DNA of 53,547 nt from CAYJFD01 sp964369605 (GCA_964369605.1 CAYJFD010000012.1:1-53547); one strand, 5' to 3'; shown: positions 16,366-25,981, counted from the first letter of the stretch. Numbers and translations: made by a program. Notes: a model not told the origin generated them from the sequence alone.

Positions 16366-18696
16366 TTATTTTAATCCCTTGTTGGAACAAGTTAATATTT
16401 TCACCTTTGATAAAGGCTGACCCGTTTTGAGATCTATTGCAAATACATAGAGTACGTAATCGACCTCTGGTAACACTTTAAATTCAACACTCTTATCTCC
16501 TTGATGGGTTTTTGAATCCAAATACTCTCTAAAAGAGTTACCTGCCTGAGACTGGAAAAATTCTAACTCTGATTTTATCAACTCCTCGTCTGATTTGAAT
16601 TTATCATAATATCCTTGCGAGAAAAAGTTTACAAGATACTTAACATCGTCATCCTCAGGATCTAGATCTACTTTTATAGAACTTGTTGTGATCTCATCTA
16701 AGGTAAACTCTCCGAAATCTACATCAGGGATAATTATCTCTTGTGGAACCTCTAGGTCTTCTAGAGCTTCACCTGTTGTTTTCACTTCTACCTTAAATAA
16801 TTCTCCGATCATACTTGTAGCAGGATAATAAACACAAGAAACTATAAGATATTCTGTACCTGCGTTTAATCCATCAAAAGACTTCGACTGATCACCTGTT
16901 TCTAGTTCATCTAGCATCTCCAATATTCCATACTTCTCTTTTACAAGAGTCATTATTTGCTCGTCTGTCTTTCCTTCAGTTAAAGACTTCAATATTATTC
17001 CTGAAAAATATGAAACATCGTCTTTACTTGGTGTAAATTCTGCTTCGATTTTATCATCATTTACACCTTTTATCTTTATATCGATAGTCGTACCTTCTGT
17101 GGATAGAGTACTGAATAATTCAGACTGTAGCACATTTGTCACGATAGTTCCATCAGGAAGCACTCCGAATGCAAACACATAGTACTTCTCATTTGGACGT
17201 ATATTCCAACCTCCATCTGACAGATCGAAACTTGCATCGCCGTTAAAAACCCATGTTCCATCAGCTACTCCGAAATCTGTTCCGTACTCCAGTTCATATT
17301 CTATCATAAACTTCAACATCTTATCTATATCTCCACCATAGTCTTCGTCTAACTCATCCTTCAAGAAAGGAGCTACGTAATAATTTCCTTTATAGTCACC
17401 CGCATCCACTTCTACCTTTGCATCTACATAAGTAATCTCTGAGATCTCTATGCTCTCTAAATTACCATCAGTTTCAAAATCTGGAGTAGTTACATCTTCA
17501 GTATTGATATCGGATTTCATCTTATTATTCTCGTCTATCACAAATGCTGCAAAGACATATTCTGTTTTAGCCTCTACCTTAAAACCTAGATTTAGGTGAG
17601 CAGATTTTGCTTCTCCTTCAAAGACATACGTATAATCTGGCACTCTTGGATCTATCCCTTGGGATACAAACGTATTTACGACTAACTCTGCAAAGTACTT
17701 ATCATTTGAGTCCATTTGATTTTCATATATTGATTTCTCCACTAAGAAAACCAAAAAGATATCATCTGAAGAATCTGCCTTTGCACTATAAATAATATTG
17801 CTTGGTGTTATGTTTTCGATATCTATATCCACCTCTTCTGTTGGGAAATCTTCGGTGCTTACATCCTCAACGTGAACCTTAGTCACGATCTCTCCAGACT
17901 CATTTACTCCGAACATTATAAGAGAAAACTCAGTATCCCCTTGGCAGAAATACGATTTCCCCAAATCTATCTTCTGTGAACCATTAAATAGAAATAGTTC
18001 ATCAGGCTTTGTTAGCGAAGCTCCGCTCTCTATATATTTCTTTATTAACTCTTGAGCTACAAGGTTCTCATCATCATCATAGTTCTCTTCCATATCATCC
18101 TCAAAAACTAATCCGACAAAATAATTCCCTTCATAATCTTTCACATCCACGTCTATTATGATAGAAGAATAAGTTGTAGTTTCTACTTCCACCTCTGGAG
18201 CATCTGGCCTTTGATCTTGTGGTCCAGGTATCTCATCAGTATCTTCTTCTTCTAGTTCAGTAATTAGTTCTCCTGCAGCATTTACAGCAAAAGCCACAAC
18301 ATAATACTCTTTAGCCTGTTCAAAAGCCCAAGTATCAGCTAAGTTTACAGAAACATCTCCACTAAAAACATACTTATTATCTACCGTTACTGCATCTACC
18401 CCTAGGTCATTTAATTCCGACAACATATAATCAGCCACTTTCTGATCATCTTCTTCGTCATCATCATCACCTAATAATAAGCCTTCATACTGACTTTTCT
18501 CTATTACTCCTAATACATAAGGATATACGATGTCCTCATCATCATATTCGACTTTTGCCATTACCTCATCTACTGAGACAACATCTACATCTAATGAAAG
18601 AGGGTCTATTTTTATGTCATCAAACATAGGGTCATCGCAAGCCCAAAGACTTACAACAAGCAGTAGCACTGCAGTTAATTTACTTATAACTTTCAT
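16366..18696 (-). CDS. Large acidic surface lipoprotein with six ~120-aa modules
   Basis: Lipobox Cys20 (VVSLWAC) followed by DDPMFDD. The 776-aa protein is very acidic and consists of about six modules. Each has a hydrophobic strand with 'Y-Y/F', a helix, a 'Y-V-F-x-G' strand, then 'E-Y-x-V-x-A-F-G-V-x-x-x-G-x-x-x-T'. Examples of that ending are KYYVFAFGVLPDGTIVTN and EYYVVAFAVNAAGELITE. The final module (LEVPQEIIIPDVDFGEF ... VFAIDLKTGQPLSKV) is clearly related to the repeated final module of the first lipoprotein in this window. A TTG-N20-TAACTTCG promoter lies upstream. Fibronectin-like cell-surface repeats of unknown ligand are the best description. Confidence 0.8.
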   Translation of the reverse strand: MKVISKLTAVLLLVVSLWACDDPMFDDIKIDPLSLDVDVVSVDEVMAKVEYDDEDIVYPYVLGVIEKSQYEGLLLGDDDDEEDDQKVADYMLSELNDLGVDAVTVDNKYVFSGDVSVNLADTWAFEQAKEYYVVAFAVNAAGELITELEEEDTDEIPGPQDQRPDAPEVEVETTTYSSIIIDVDVKDYEGNYFVGLVFEDDMEENYDDDENLVAQELIKKYIESGASLTKPDELFLFNGSQKIDLGKSYFCQGDTEFSLIMFGVNESGEIVTKVHVEDVSTEDFPTEEVDIDIENITPSNIIYSAKADSSDDIFLVFLVEKSIYENQMDSNDKYFAELVVNTFVSQGIDPRVPDYTYVFEGEAKSAHLNLGFKVEAKTEYVFAAFVIDENNKMKSDINTEDVTTPDFETDGNLESIEISEITYVDAKVEVDAGDYKGNYYVAPFLKDELDEDYGGDIDKMLKFMIEYELEYGTDFGVADGTWVFNGDASFDLSDGGWNIRPNEKYYVFAFGVLPDGTIVTNVLQSELFSTLSTEGTTIDIKIKGVNDDKIEAEFTPSKDDVSYFSGIILKSLTEGKTDEQIMTLVKEKYGILEMLDELETGDQSKSFDGLNAGTEYLIVSCVYYPATSMIGELFKVEVKTTGEALEDLEVPQEIIIPDVDFGEFTLDEITTSSIKVDLDPEDDDVKYLVNFFSQGYYDKFKSDEELIKSELEFFQSQAGNSFREYLDSKTHQGDKSVEFKVLPEVDYVLYVFAIDLKTGQPLSKVKILTCSNKGLK

Positions 18697-18743
18697 CTTT
18701 ATTTATTTGTTAATTATTTTACTAAATAGTCGCATTAATTCTG

Positions 18744-18774
18744 CGAAGTTAATAAATATTAATTAGAGCAACAA
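18744..18774 (-). promoter_or_regulatory. Promoter with variant -7 (TAACTTCG) for the six-module lipoprotein
   Basis: On the minus strand TTG (18774-18772), a 20-nt spacer and TAACTTCG (18751-18744) fit the Bacteroidota layout with C for the third T of TTTG. It lies 47 nt before the ATG. Confidence 0.5.
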
Positions 18775-18810
18775 GGCCCTCTTGCACCACTCTGATTTTC
18801 AGTAATATAC

Positions 18811-18839
18811 AAAAAGACCACCCATTTTTCAGGGCAGTC
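18811..18839 (-). terminator. Terminator of the LRR lipoprotein gene
   Basis: On the minus strand GACTGCCC and GGGTGGTC form an 8-bp stem with two G-U pairs, followed by TTTTTG. It sits 29 nt past the stop at 18868. Confidence 0.7.
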
Positions 18840-18867
18840 TCTTTGTAAGCCGTTAATATTCAAAGCC

Positions 18868-21450
18868 TTACAGAGGAACCTCTCCTTTTAGTAATTCCAC
18901 TTCTGGATCTACTTGGAAAACACTTGCATCCAAGTCTCCGATATAGATCTTCTTTAGGTTTTCACAATCTTTTGCTATAGCCTCAGTTAATCTTGGACTC
19001 TTTGAGAAATCTAACTCTTTTAATTTAGTTCCCGAAGCGTTAAATTTTTCTAAATCTACAAAATAATGTGAGTAGTCTAATTCCGTAAATGGGTTATTCT
19101 GAATATAAAGCTCTTTTACCTTTATAAGTGTCCAGTGCGCAGTATAAGTAATATTATTATTTGAAATATCAATATATTCCAATGCTTCATTATAATGAAT
19201 ATCTATACTTGGAAGTTCATTATTTGAAACATCTATATACTTCATCTTTCCTAGATAATACACTCTTAGGTTTGTATTGAATTTATTATTTGCTAACACT
19301 AGCTTTTCTAAATCCTTATTCCTTGTTATTCCCTCAACTGATGATAATTCGGAATTAGCCATACTAATCTCGGTTAAAGTTTCTATTCTATCAAGATAAA
19401 CCTTTGTTAGTTTTGTGTCATTTGCTCTTATCACTTGTAACTTCGTAAAAAAGTCAACCTCTAGATTAGTCATAGGATTATTAGAGCAGTCCAAAGATGT
19501 AACATTTGGGAAATAAGTCATACCTGAGAAATTAACGATACCCTTATCTCTACAGTCTATACTCGTAACTGCCTTAGCCTCTGTCTCTGAAATAGCACCA
19601 TTCGAGTCTGTATCAAATGTATCCTTTAAATACTTTCTCAAGTTTTCATCTTCTATACCCTCTGTACAATCAGCAGGATATGCAAAACTCTTATACTTGA
19701 ACAATCCATCGTCATCCACTGAAGTCGTAATATTAGGAATATACTGTCCTTCTGACATCCAAACCTCTTTTAAACCTCTATTTAAATATAAATCAAGAGT
19801 TGTTAATATCAAATTCGCACTTACATCTATCGACATCATATAATCATTAAACTTAAGATCAATCGCCCTTAGCTTTGGTTGATTACTAAAATCAAAAGTC
19901 CCAAAAGTGGCATACTGCATACTAAATGATACTAGATTTACATTATTAGTGATATCTAAGGACTTAATCTTTATACAACTTCCTAGAGTTAGAGTTTCCA
20001 GATTAACATTCTTAGATAAATCTATAGAAGTTAAATTGCCAGCAGTTAGATTAAGAGTCTTTAAGTTCGTATTCGCTGAAAAATCTATCTCTGAGAGCTC
20101 AGCTTCCTCACTTAAGGCGAGGCTATAATTTTCCAATAATTTCAAACTTGAAAGATCCACACTCTTTATAGGATTTGCATTCATATAAAGTTCTTTAGCT
20201 TTTGTTTGCGAACTAAGGTCTATCGTTTGCAACTTATTTCCAGCTAATTGCATCTTAGTCACCTCTGTCAGAGCTGTTATATCTAAAGCTGCTAATTTAC
20301 TATTATACGAAACATCTAAATCTACTATCTTCGAATTACTTAGAGTTAACTCTGTAGCCTCTGAATATTTAAGATTGATAGCCTCTAAGTTTGCAAAATA
20401 CTCTAAACCACTGAAGTCTTTGATGCCATTTCCCCATTCAAATTTAAGAGACTTAACAGCTAGTACTTCCTCTAATGATAATTCTCCGTTAGAGTCTGAG
20501 TCTATCCCTGCGCCAGTTAAAGCAGTTCTAAAATTATTATCTGGGATAGCATCAAAATAGTTAGACGGAAGACCCTTTTCTTGCCTTATCTCTACTTGTT
20601 CACTTACATCCTCATTCTCAAAAATCACTACAGCCGCTCTTTCTATGAAAGAGGTATTCTCAGAAACATTAAATATAAATGTTTTAGATTCCATAGCCCT
20701 AGTCGTAGTTTCCGATATCCAGCCATAAGTATCTGCGAATTTAACACTAACAGGCTTACTTGTTTGAAGAGTAACACTTACATCATTCTGCTCAGCACCT
20801 ACTTCATAGAGCGTCTGTCCTATAGTAATTCTTCCTGTAAAACCCTGAGTAGCGACAATATCCTGTTTTACTGTACCTGATTCGATTTGGAATGTTGCTT
20901 CATTACTATCATCTGAATCATTTGCTTTTGCAGTAAATACTATTTCTGATTCTCCACTTGGTCCTTCTTTAATAGAAGGTACTAACCACGATGAACTGCC
21001 AGTCATAGTCCAAGGCCTATCACTAGTGATTTTCACTACCATATCTCCACCTGCTTGAACAAAGGAAAGATTATTAGGTAATATATCCAGAGAATTCCCT
21101 GCTGGCTGCTGCGTTACATCTATAGTTATATCTTCAGCAGTCTCATAAGAAAGTTTTATCTGAGCTTCTCTTTGATCGCCATCATTAAGTTCTACATAAA
21201 ATTTTAGCAAGCCATCAGTAGAATAATCAAAATCACTTATCCAGTCCTCACTTGTCTCTGCTACGATCTGAGTACCCCCTACTGGATTCTCTATCGAATA
21301 CTCAATACTTGCTTGCTGAGCAGCTGGAGTTAGCTCTACATTTTCAGCTGTGATAACTGGAGGGAGGACTTCAGGATCCTTCTCCCTAGGGTCACAAGCT
21401 ACAAGAGCAATAGGCAGTAAGAATGCTAAAGCTATTTCTTTAAATCTCAT
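18868..21450 (-). CDS. Surface lipoprotein with three BACON-like domains and two leucine-rich-repeat blocks
   Basis: Lipobox Cys19 (ALVAC). Three Ig-like/BACON segments occupy ~31-113, ~120-203 and ~207-295, with signatures such as WISDFDYS, DRPWTMTGSSSWLVPS and YGWISETT. Two leucine-rich-repeat blocks follow (~330-580 and ~625-835). Each is introduced by an EF-hand-like calcium loop: DSDSNGELSLEE (~317-328) and DTDSNGAISETE (~609-620). LRR units follow L-x-x-L-D-x-S-x-N, e.g. MKYIDVSNNELPSIDI. LRR lipoproteins of this type often bind host or matrix proteins. The first BACON-like domain resembles the N-terminus of the lipoprotein encoded 19 bp upstream, so the two probably form an operon and arose partly by duplication. 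Confidence 0.85.
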   Translation of the reverse strand: MRFKEIALAFLLPIALVACDPREKDPEVLPPVITAENVELTPAAQQASIEYSIENPVGGTQIVAETSEDWISDFDYSTDGLLKFYVELNDGDQREAQIKLSYETAEDITIDVTQQPAGNSLDILPNNLSFVQAGGDMVVKITSDRPWTMTGSSSWLVPSIKEGPSGESEIVFTAKANDSDDSNEATFQIESGTVKQDIVATQGFTGRITIGQTLYEVGAEQNDVSVTLQTSKPVSVKFADTYGWISETTTRAMESKTFIFNVSENTSFIERAAVVIFENEDVSEQVEIRQEKGLPSNYFDAIPDNNFRTALTGAGIDSDSNGELSLEEVLAVKSLKFEWGNGIKDFSGLEYFANLEAINLKYSEATELTLSNSKIVDLDVSYNSKLAALDITALTEVTKMQLAGNKLQTIDLSSQTKAKELYMNANPIKSVDLSSLKLLENYSLALSEEAELSEIDFSANTNLKTLNLTAGNLTSIDLSKNVNLETLTLGSCIKIKSLDITNNVNLVSFSMQYATFGTFDFSNQPKLRAIDLKFNDYMMSIDVSANLILTTLDLYLNRGLKEVWMSEGQYIPNITTSVDDDGLFKYKSFAYPADCTEGIEDENLRKYLKDTFDTDSNGAISETEAKAVTSIDCRDKGIVNFSGMTYFPNVTSLDCSNNPMTNLEVDFFTKLQVIRANDTKLTKVYLDRIETLTEISMANSELSSVEGITRNKDLEKLVLANNKFNTNLRVYYLGKMKYIDVSNNELPSIDIHYNEALEYIDISNNNITYTAHWTLIKVKELYIQNNPFTELDYSHYFVDLEKFNASGTKLKELDFSKSPRLTEAIAKDCENLKKIYIGDLDASVFQVDPEVELLKGEVPL

Positions 21451-21469
21451 ATTACAAATTTTAGTTAAG

Positions 21470-23848
21470 TTAATTATTTATTAGGTCTTTTAGGTTTTTC
21501 TGTTCAAAAATAATAGGAGTCTGCGAAGTTTTCACCTTATTATCCTGCTCAAAAATACCATTAGCTTTCTTTAGATCATCCTTAGAGATGCTTTTCACAA
21601 CACTATTTTCTTTAGGTGAAGTCCAAAAATCATAAGGTTCATCTAGATTATCTAATGTAGGAGTAAACTCCTCATAATGCCAAGGTCCGTATGTCTCATT
21701 CAATCCTTCTGCGACATAAGAGAAACTCCATTTATTATCAAACCAAGGGTGAATCGTTCCCGATGTTTCATTAACAAAACTAACTGTAGGATTCATAATT
21801 AGGTGCATAAGGTGATCCACTCCCCTCTCGTAGTTGGATATAGGAGCCCATACACCACCATACCACTGTGTTGCTTTATTATTAGGAGTGAACTGGATAT
21901 ACATTACACAGTTATTCTGTGAATTTTCCCACCTAACTGGATCCATCTTATATAGTTCATTTCCATCAAATAATTCATAAGTAGCCTCGACATCTGCATC
22001 ACTAGTGAATGGGATCGGTGGAGCCTTTACTTTGTATTCAGATATTCTACTCGTATTTGTTCCAGCAAAAGCAAAAGCTAACATTACAAACTCTGTATCA
22101 GAAGCCCACGAGTACACTTGTTCAGTCTCTCCTTGTTTTAAATAATATGTTAAATCTCCATCATAATAGTGTTCTATCTCATGCATTAACTCGTTCTCAT
22201 CCAACTCTCCATTTTCTAATCTAAAAGTCTCTAAGTAAGTTGCTTCCATAAGGTGAGTTGCATAATACTCTTCATCGTTACTAGGAATTACTTTAAAAGT
22301 AGCTGAGTGCCATTTTGGATTACTATGACTTATCTCAAATGTCATCTCTGAAGGTTCAGCAGGACCTGACATTTGCTCTTTGTGAGCTACTTCAGTTGTT
22401 CTATTTCCATTCTCATCTACTCCGAAAACATAGATATGATACAAATTATCTGGCTTAAACGTCCAATATAAGTCCTCTTGAGCCCACTTAGTTTGTTCAC
22501 CTGAATACAAGAATGGTGCATTCTCCCAGGTTATTCCATCGCCATAGTCTCCACCCTCAAGTCTATCTCTCTCCATATCGATAATCCTCTTTGCCATCTG
22601 ATCAGGATTATAACCTTGTGTTCTATGATCAGAGATACATGAAATATAATAACGAGTTGTTGCCTTTGAAGGTTTCACATTTATTAAAATATCCATAGGC
22701 TTAACTTCTGGACAAGTAATATCAAATGTACAGTCATCAAATGTTACTTCAGCCTCTGTTGTAAATACTTCCTCGGCAGTAATCTCACTTATTAGATTTC
22801 CTTTCTCATTCATAGCCCAAGCTACTATATAATAATCCGAATTAGCCCATAAATCAGTAGGAGTACTACTAGACTCTCCTAGTTTCATTATGTCTGTCAT
22901 CTCTAGTCCGTTAGATTCAGCATCGCGTTTTAAATTTTCGATCATAATCTTTACGACCTCGACCTCCCCATACTTCACAAACTCTCCCTCTAAGATATAT
23001 GTCCAAAAATAATACTCACTATCCTTAGATGGAGTAACTTTAATTTCAGCACTTGTAGTCGTAATATTAGTAACATCGAATTCAAAATCAATATCGATAG
23101 GATCTACTATTTCTGTAACAAAATCTCTTCTTACTATTTCAGTTAGTTTTGTACCATCTAAATCCATACCATAACAGTAGGCAGTATACTCTACATCTGG
23201 TTCTAATGTAGTGTAATCCATAGACGTCTCTTCGCCATTCAGTGCATAAATCTGCTTTGCTAGTGGTAAAAACTCTTCAAGTGTCATACTATTATTTGCT
23301 GCTAGGTAGTTTATCCACTCTAAATCAGCTTCATATAGGGCTTGCTCTCCATTCTGCTCATAGTACTCATCTATGTCTTCCTTCTCCATAACTAGGAAAA
23401 AGTAGTTATCCGTATGATTATTTGCTGAGAATCTAATGGTTGCACCGTAAGGGTTAACAGCTTGCATAGAAATAAAGAAAGGAGCATTGTCATCAAACTC
23501 TCCCTGTTTAACTTCTACTCGTAAATCTTTTGCTCCCTTATACTTAAGAAGGACATACCCTACTCTCTCTTCTCCGTCATTAGGTGTAACTAGTATTTCG
23601 ATTTCACCCTCTGAGTACTTAAAGTTTGAACTTATCCAGCTAGTCTCAGTTTCAGCCTCTATAACTTCACCTTCACTAGGATTTTCTATTTGATAAGTAA
23701 TAATACACTTTCCGCCCTCAGGTGGAGCTTGATCACACGATGCACTGATACGTGAACTTGAGATATCCTTCGGATTACACGAAGTTAACATCAGCAACAA
23801 CGAGGTACTGACAAGCATAAGCAGTTTTACAAAAATGTTTTTTCTCAT
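21470..23848 (-). CDS. Surface lipoprotein with N-terminal BACON-like domain and about four to five repeat modules
   Basis: Lipobox Cys24 (LLMLTSC). Residues ~35-118 form a BACON-like domain (YQIENPSEGEVIEAET...SWISSNFKYSEG) close to that of the next gene. Modules of ~115-130 aa follow with the pattern 'VxPSxDxxYYF ... Y-x-x-x-A-W/F-A/G-x-D-x-x-G-x-x-T'. Examples are VTPSKDSEYYFWTYILEG and HIYVFGVDENGNRTTE. The last ~190 residues are aromatic-rich (WYGGVWAPISNYERG) and do not match the module. It is the first gene of a two-gene operon with a textbook promoter. The ligand is unknown. Confidence 0.8.
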   Translation of the reverse strand: MRKNIFVKLLMLVSTSLLLMLTSCNPKDISSSRISASCDQAPPEGGKCIITYQIENPSEGEVIEAETETSWISSNFKYSEGEIEILVTPNDGEERVGYVLLKYKGAKDLRVEVKQGEFDDNAPFFISMQAVNPYGATIRFSANNHTDNYFFLVMEKEDIDEYYEQNGEQALYEADLEWINYLAANNSMTLEEFLPLAKQIYALNGEETSMDYTTLEPDVEYTAYCYGMDLDGTKLTEIVRRDFVTEIVDPIDIDFEFDVTNITTTSAEIKVTPSKDSEYYFWTYILEGEFVKYGEVEVVKIMIENLKRDAESNGLEMTDIMKLGESSSTPTDLWANSDYYIVAWAMNEKGNLISEITAEEVFTTEAEVTFDDCTFDITCPEVKPMDILINVKPSKATTRYYISCISDHRTQGYNPDQMAKRIIDMERDRLEGGDYGDGITWENAPFLYSGEQTKWAQEDLYWTFKPDNLYHIYVFGVDENGNRTTEVAHKEQMSGPAEPSEMTFEISHSNPKWHSATFKVIPSNDEEYYATHLMEATYLETFRLENGELDENELMHEIEHYYDGDLTYYLKQGETEQVYSWASDTEFVMLAFAFAGTNTSRISEYKVKAPPIPFTSDADVEATYELFDGNELYKMDPVRWENSQNNCVMYIQFTPNNKATQWYGGVWAPISNYERGVDHLMHLIMNPTVSFVNETSGTIHPWFDNKWSFSYVAEGLNETYGPWHYEEFTPTLDNLDEPYDFWTSPKENSVVKSISKDDLKKANGIFEQDNKVKTSQTPIIFEQKNLKDLINN

Positions 23849-23889
23849 AATAGTAATTGGTCTTGTTTTAAATTATTTTTTAGTCGAGA

Positions 23890-23920
23890 CGAAATTAACA
23901 TTTATAAGAATATGCTCAAA
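23890..23920 (-). promoter_or_regulatory. Promoter of the BACON/LRR lipoprotein operon
   Basis: On the minus strand TTTG (23920-23917), a 19-nt spacer and TAATTTCG (23897-23890) match the -33/-7 pair with a C in the -7 box, 41 nt before the ATG. The rest of 23849-24029 is AT-rich with no gene. Confidence 0.65.
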
Positions 23921-24029
23921 GCAGCTTTTCGAGAATTACCTATATTTTTTAATTTGACGATATTACATTAATATACCTTTCTGCATTAAACTTCGAATTA
24001 TCAAATATTTGCACACAAATTTACTTATT

Positions 24030-25214
24030 TTAGTTTATACGCTTTAAGCGCCCAAAATAGTCCTTTTTCGAGTAAAATACATACAAGAGAAAGGAAGTAA
24101 ATACCAAGGCTGATGAGACTACGAATATCATTTTATAGCTAGAAATACTTGCAATACTGCCACCCATTAACATTCCCAGACCAGATCCAAAATCTAATGC
24201 TATAAAATAAGTTGAATTTGCTGTACCTCTTCTACTATGATCTGTTAAGTTTACTATCATAGTCTGAATCGTCGGAGACATAAGTCCATACCCTCCGCCT
24301 AATAATAGAGCAGACAGCAAGAAAGTTGTTATACTTGCTTGCATAATCAACATTAGCGATGCGACGATTAGTAAACTAAATCCAGCCATTAGTAACTGAT
24401 GATACCTTCCCTTATTGAGTAACTTCCCAGCGAAAATCCTAGAAGCTATTATTCCCATAGCCAGAAACAGAAAGAAATTTCCTGCACTGATTTCTAATCC
24501 GCTCTCTTTTACATACAGAGACATATATGAAGTTATCGCACCACTCAGAAAATACAACAGAGCCATTACTAAAGCCATCGACAAGCCGCTTCTAAGAAAG
24601 AAGCGATCTAAAGAGATGGCTTGTACATTTGAAAGCCTAGCCCTAGGCTTAACCTTAATAAATAATCCTATTATCATCGCTAAGCTTGCTGAAGTAAATG
24701 CTGTCATAAACAACATAGTATAAGAAAAAAACTCCATTAAGAAGGTTCCTAGCATAGGTCCTATGGCCATGGCGATTATGATTATAGCTCCGAAATAACC
24801 TATTCCCTCGCCTCTTCGATTTGAAGGCAAAACATCTATCACTAATGTATTACTAGCTGTAGTTACTAATGCAAAACTTGCACCTAAGAATATCCTTAAG
24901 ATGAGTATTTTAAAAATAGAATCAACCAGCAGATATCCTCCTACAAGTATTGCAAAAGAACTCAAGGTTATAATTAGGAACTTTTTTCTGTCGTATTTAT
25001 CAACTAGATAACCTGAAAATGGTCTAACTAATAAGGCCGTAACGATATATGCAGACACTACTACTCCCGTCATAGCTGGAGTAGAATTAAACCTATCTAT
25101 TATGTACATAGCTATCACAGGAGACAGCATATAGAAGGCAAAGAACATTAGGAAGCCTGCTATCCCTAATAAAATAAAATTTCTGTTGAAAAGTTTCTCT
25201 TTATTCTCTTGCAT
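24030..25214 (-). CDS. Major facilitator superfamily transporter
   Basis: About 394 aa with twelve predicted helices. It carries the MFS loop 2-3 signature RPFSGYLVDKYDRKKFL and the related segment RIFAGKLLNKGRYHQL in the second half. It probably exports a drug or small metabolite; no substrate-specific motif is evident. I place the start at the ATG at 25214 (MQENKEKLFNRN) rather than the ATG at 25253, because a TATCTTCG -7-like box at 25242-25235 would lie inside the longer reading frame. The longer form would add a 13-residue N-terminal extension. Confidence 0.85.
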   Translation of the reverse strand: MQENKEKLFNRNFILLGIAGFLMFFAFYMLSPVIAMYIIDRFNSTPAMTGVVVSAYIVTALLVRPFSGYLVDKYDRKKFLIITLSSFAILVGGYLLVDSIFKILILRIFLGASFALVTTASNTLVIDVLPSNRRGEGIGYFGAIIIIAMAIGPMLGTFLMEFFSYTMLFMTAFTSASLAMIIGLFIKVKPRARLSNVQAISLDRFFLRSGLSMALVMALLYFLSGAITSYMSLYVKESGLEISAGNFFLFLAMGIIASRIFAGKLLNKGRYHQLLMAGFSLLIVASLMLIMQASITTFLLSALLLGGGYGLMSPTIQTMIVNLTDHSRRGTANSTYFIALDFGSGLGMLMGGSIASISSYKMIFVVSSALVFTSFLLYVFYSKKDYFGRLKRIN

Positions 25215-25234
25215 ACTCGTTTTTTTTAGGTGTG

Positions 25235-25242
25235 CGAAGATA
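25235..25242 (-). promoter_or_regulatory. -7-like element (TATCTTCG) of the MFS gene
   Basis: TATCTTCG on the minus strand lies 20 nt before the preferred ATG at 25214, so the transcript would start just before that codon. No -33 match was found. Confidence 0.35.
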
Positions 25243-25260
25243 ATCAAATTCAAGGAGATA

Positions 25261-25298
25261 GAAAAAAAATACCCAGGAATCGTTAGATTTCCTGGGTA
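25261..25298 (-). terminator. Terminator of the rubrerythrin gene
   Basis: On the minus strand TACCCAGGAA and TTCCTGGGTA form a perfect 10-bp stem (25298-25270) with a 9-nt loop, followed by eight T. It is 25 nt past the rubrerythrin stop. Confidence 0.92.
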
Positions 25299-25322
25299 AT
25301 GGTATCTAGAGAAAAAACTATA

Positions 25323-25895
25323 TTAATAGTTCGTTTTCTTTTCTTCAAAGTATGCTTGTGGATGATGACAAGCAGGGCATTTCTGTAGGGCTTTTTTACC
25401 TGTATGTACATAACCACAGTTACGGCACTGCCAGCTAATCTCTTCCTCTCTTTCAAACACCTTTCCAGCCTCTACTCTTGCTAATAATGTTCTATAACGT
25501 GCTTCGTGCTCTGCTTCTACTTTCGCGATCTGACGGAAAGTATTAGCGATTTCAGGGAAACCTTCTTCGTCAGCTATCTTAGCAAATTCAGGATAGAGTT
25601 CTACCCACTCTTCATTCTCACCATCTGCAGATGCCTTTAGATTTTCAGCCGTAGTACCTATTACACCTGCTGGATATGAAGCAGTGATCTCAACCATACC
25701 ACCTTCTAGATATTTGAAAAATTTCTTAGCATGCTCTTTTTCTTGTTCAGCTGTTTCCATAAAAATAGCGGAAATCTGCTCATAACCTTCTTTTTTTGCT
25801 GTACTAGCAAAATAGGTATAACGTGTTCTTGCTTGTGACTCGCCTGCAAACGACTTTAATAAGTTCTGCTCTGTTCTCGTTCCTTTTATGCTCAT
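25323..25895 (-). CDS. rbr: Rubrerythrin
   Basis: The 190-aa protein has the ferritin-like di-iron domain with ExxH motifs (AEQEKEHAKKF, KVEAEHEARY). The C-terminal rubredoxin-like domain has CRNCGY and CPACHH. Rubrerythrins reduce hydrogen peroxide with electrons from rubredoxin or NADH in anaerobes. Length and order are typical. It has its own promoter and a strong terminator, so it is monocistronic. Confidence 0.97.
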   Translation of the reverse strand: MSIKGTRTEQNLLKSFAGESQARTRYTYFASTAKKEGYEQISAIFMETAEQEKEHAKKFFKYLEGGMVEITASYPAGVIGTTAENLKASADGENEEWVELYPEFAKIADEEGFPEIANTFRQIAKVEAEHEARYRTLLARVEAGKVFEREEEISWQCRNCGYVHTGKKALQKCPACHHPQAYFEEKKTNY

Positions 25896-25938
25896 AATTA
25901 TGCTTGTGTTAAATGTTAAATTATATCGATTCGTTTTG

Positions 25939-25970
25939 CAATTATACTAAAAAAAAAGAACAATTACAAA
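25939..25970 (-). promoter_or_regulatory. Rubrerythrin promoter
   Basis: On the minus strand TTTG (25970-25967), a 20-nt spacer and TATAATTG (25946-25939; one mismatch to TAnnTTTG) precede the ATG by about 43 nt. Confidence 0.55.
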
Positions 25971-25981
25971 TATCCAAAGGA

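Noticed and set aside
20470..20520. Dockerin in the LRR protein
   Set aside because: Only isolated single calcium loops before each LRR block, with no paired dockerin repeat and no cohesin in the window.
25215..25253. Upstream start for the MFS gene
   Set aside because: The -7-like box falls within the extension, so the transcript would begin after that ATG.
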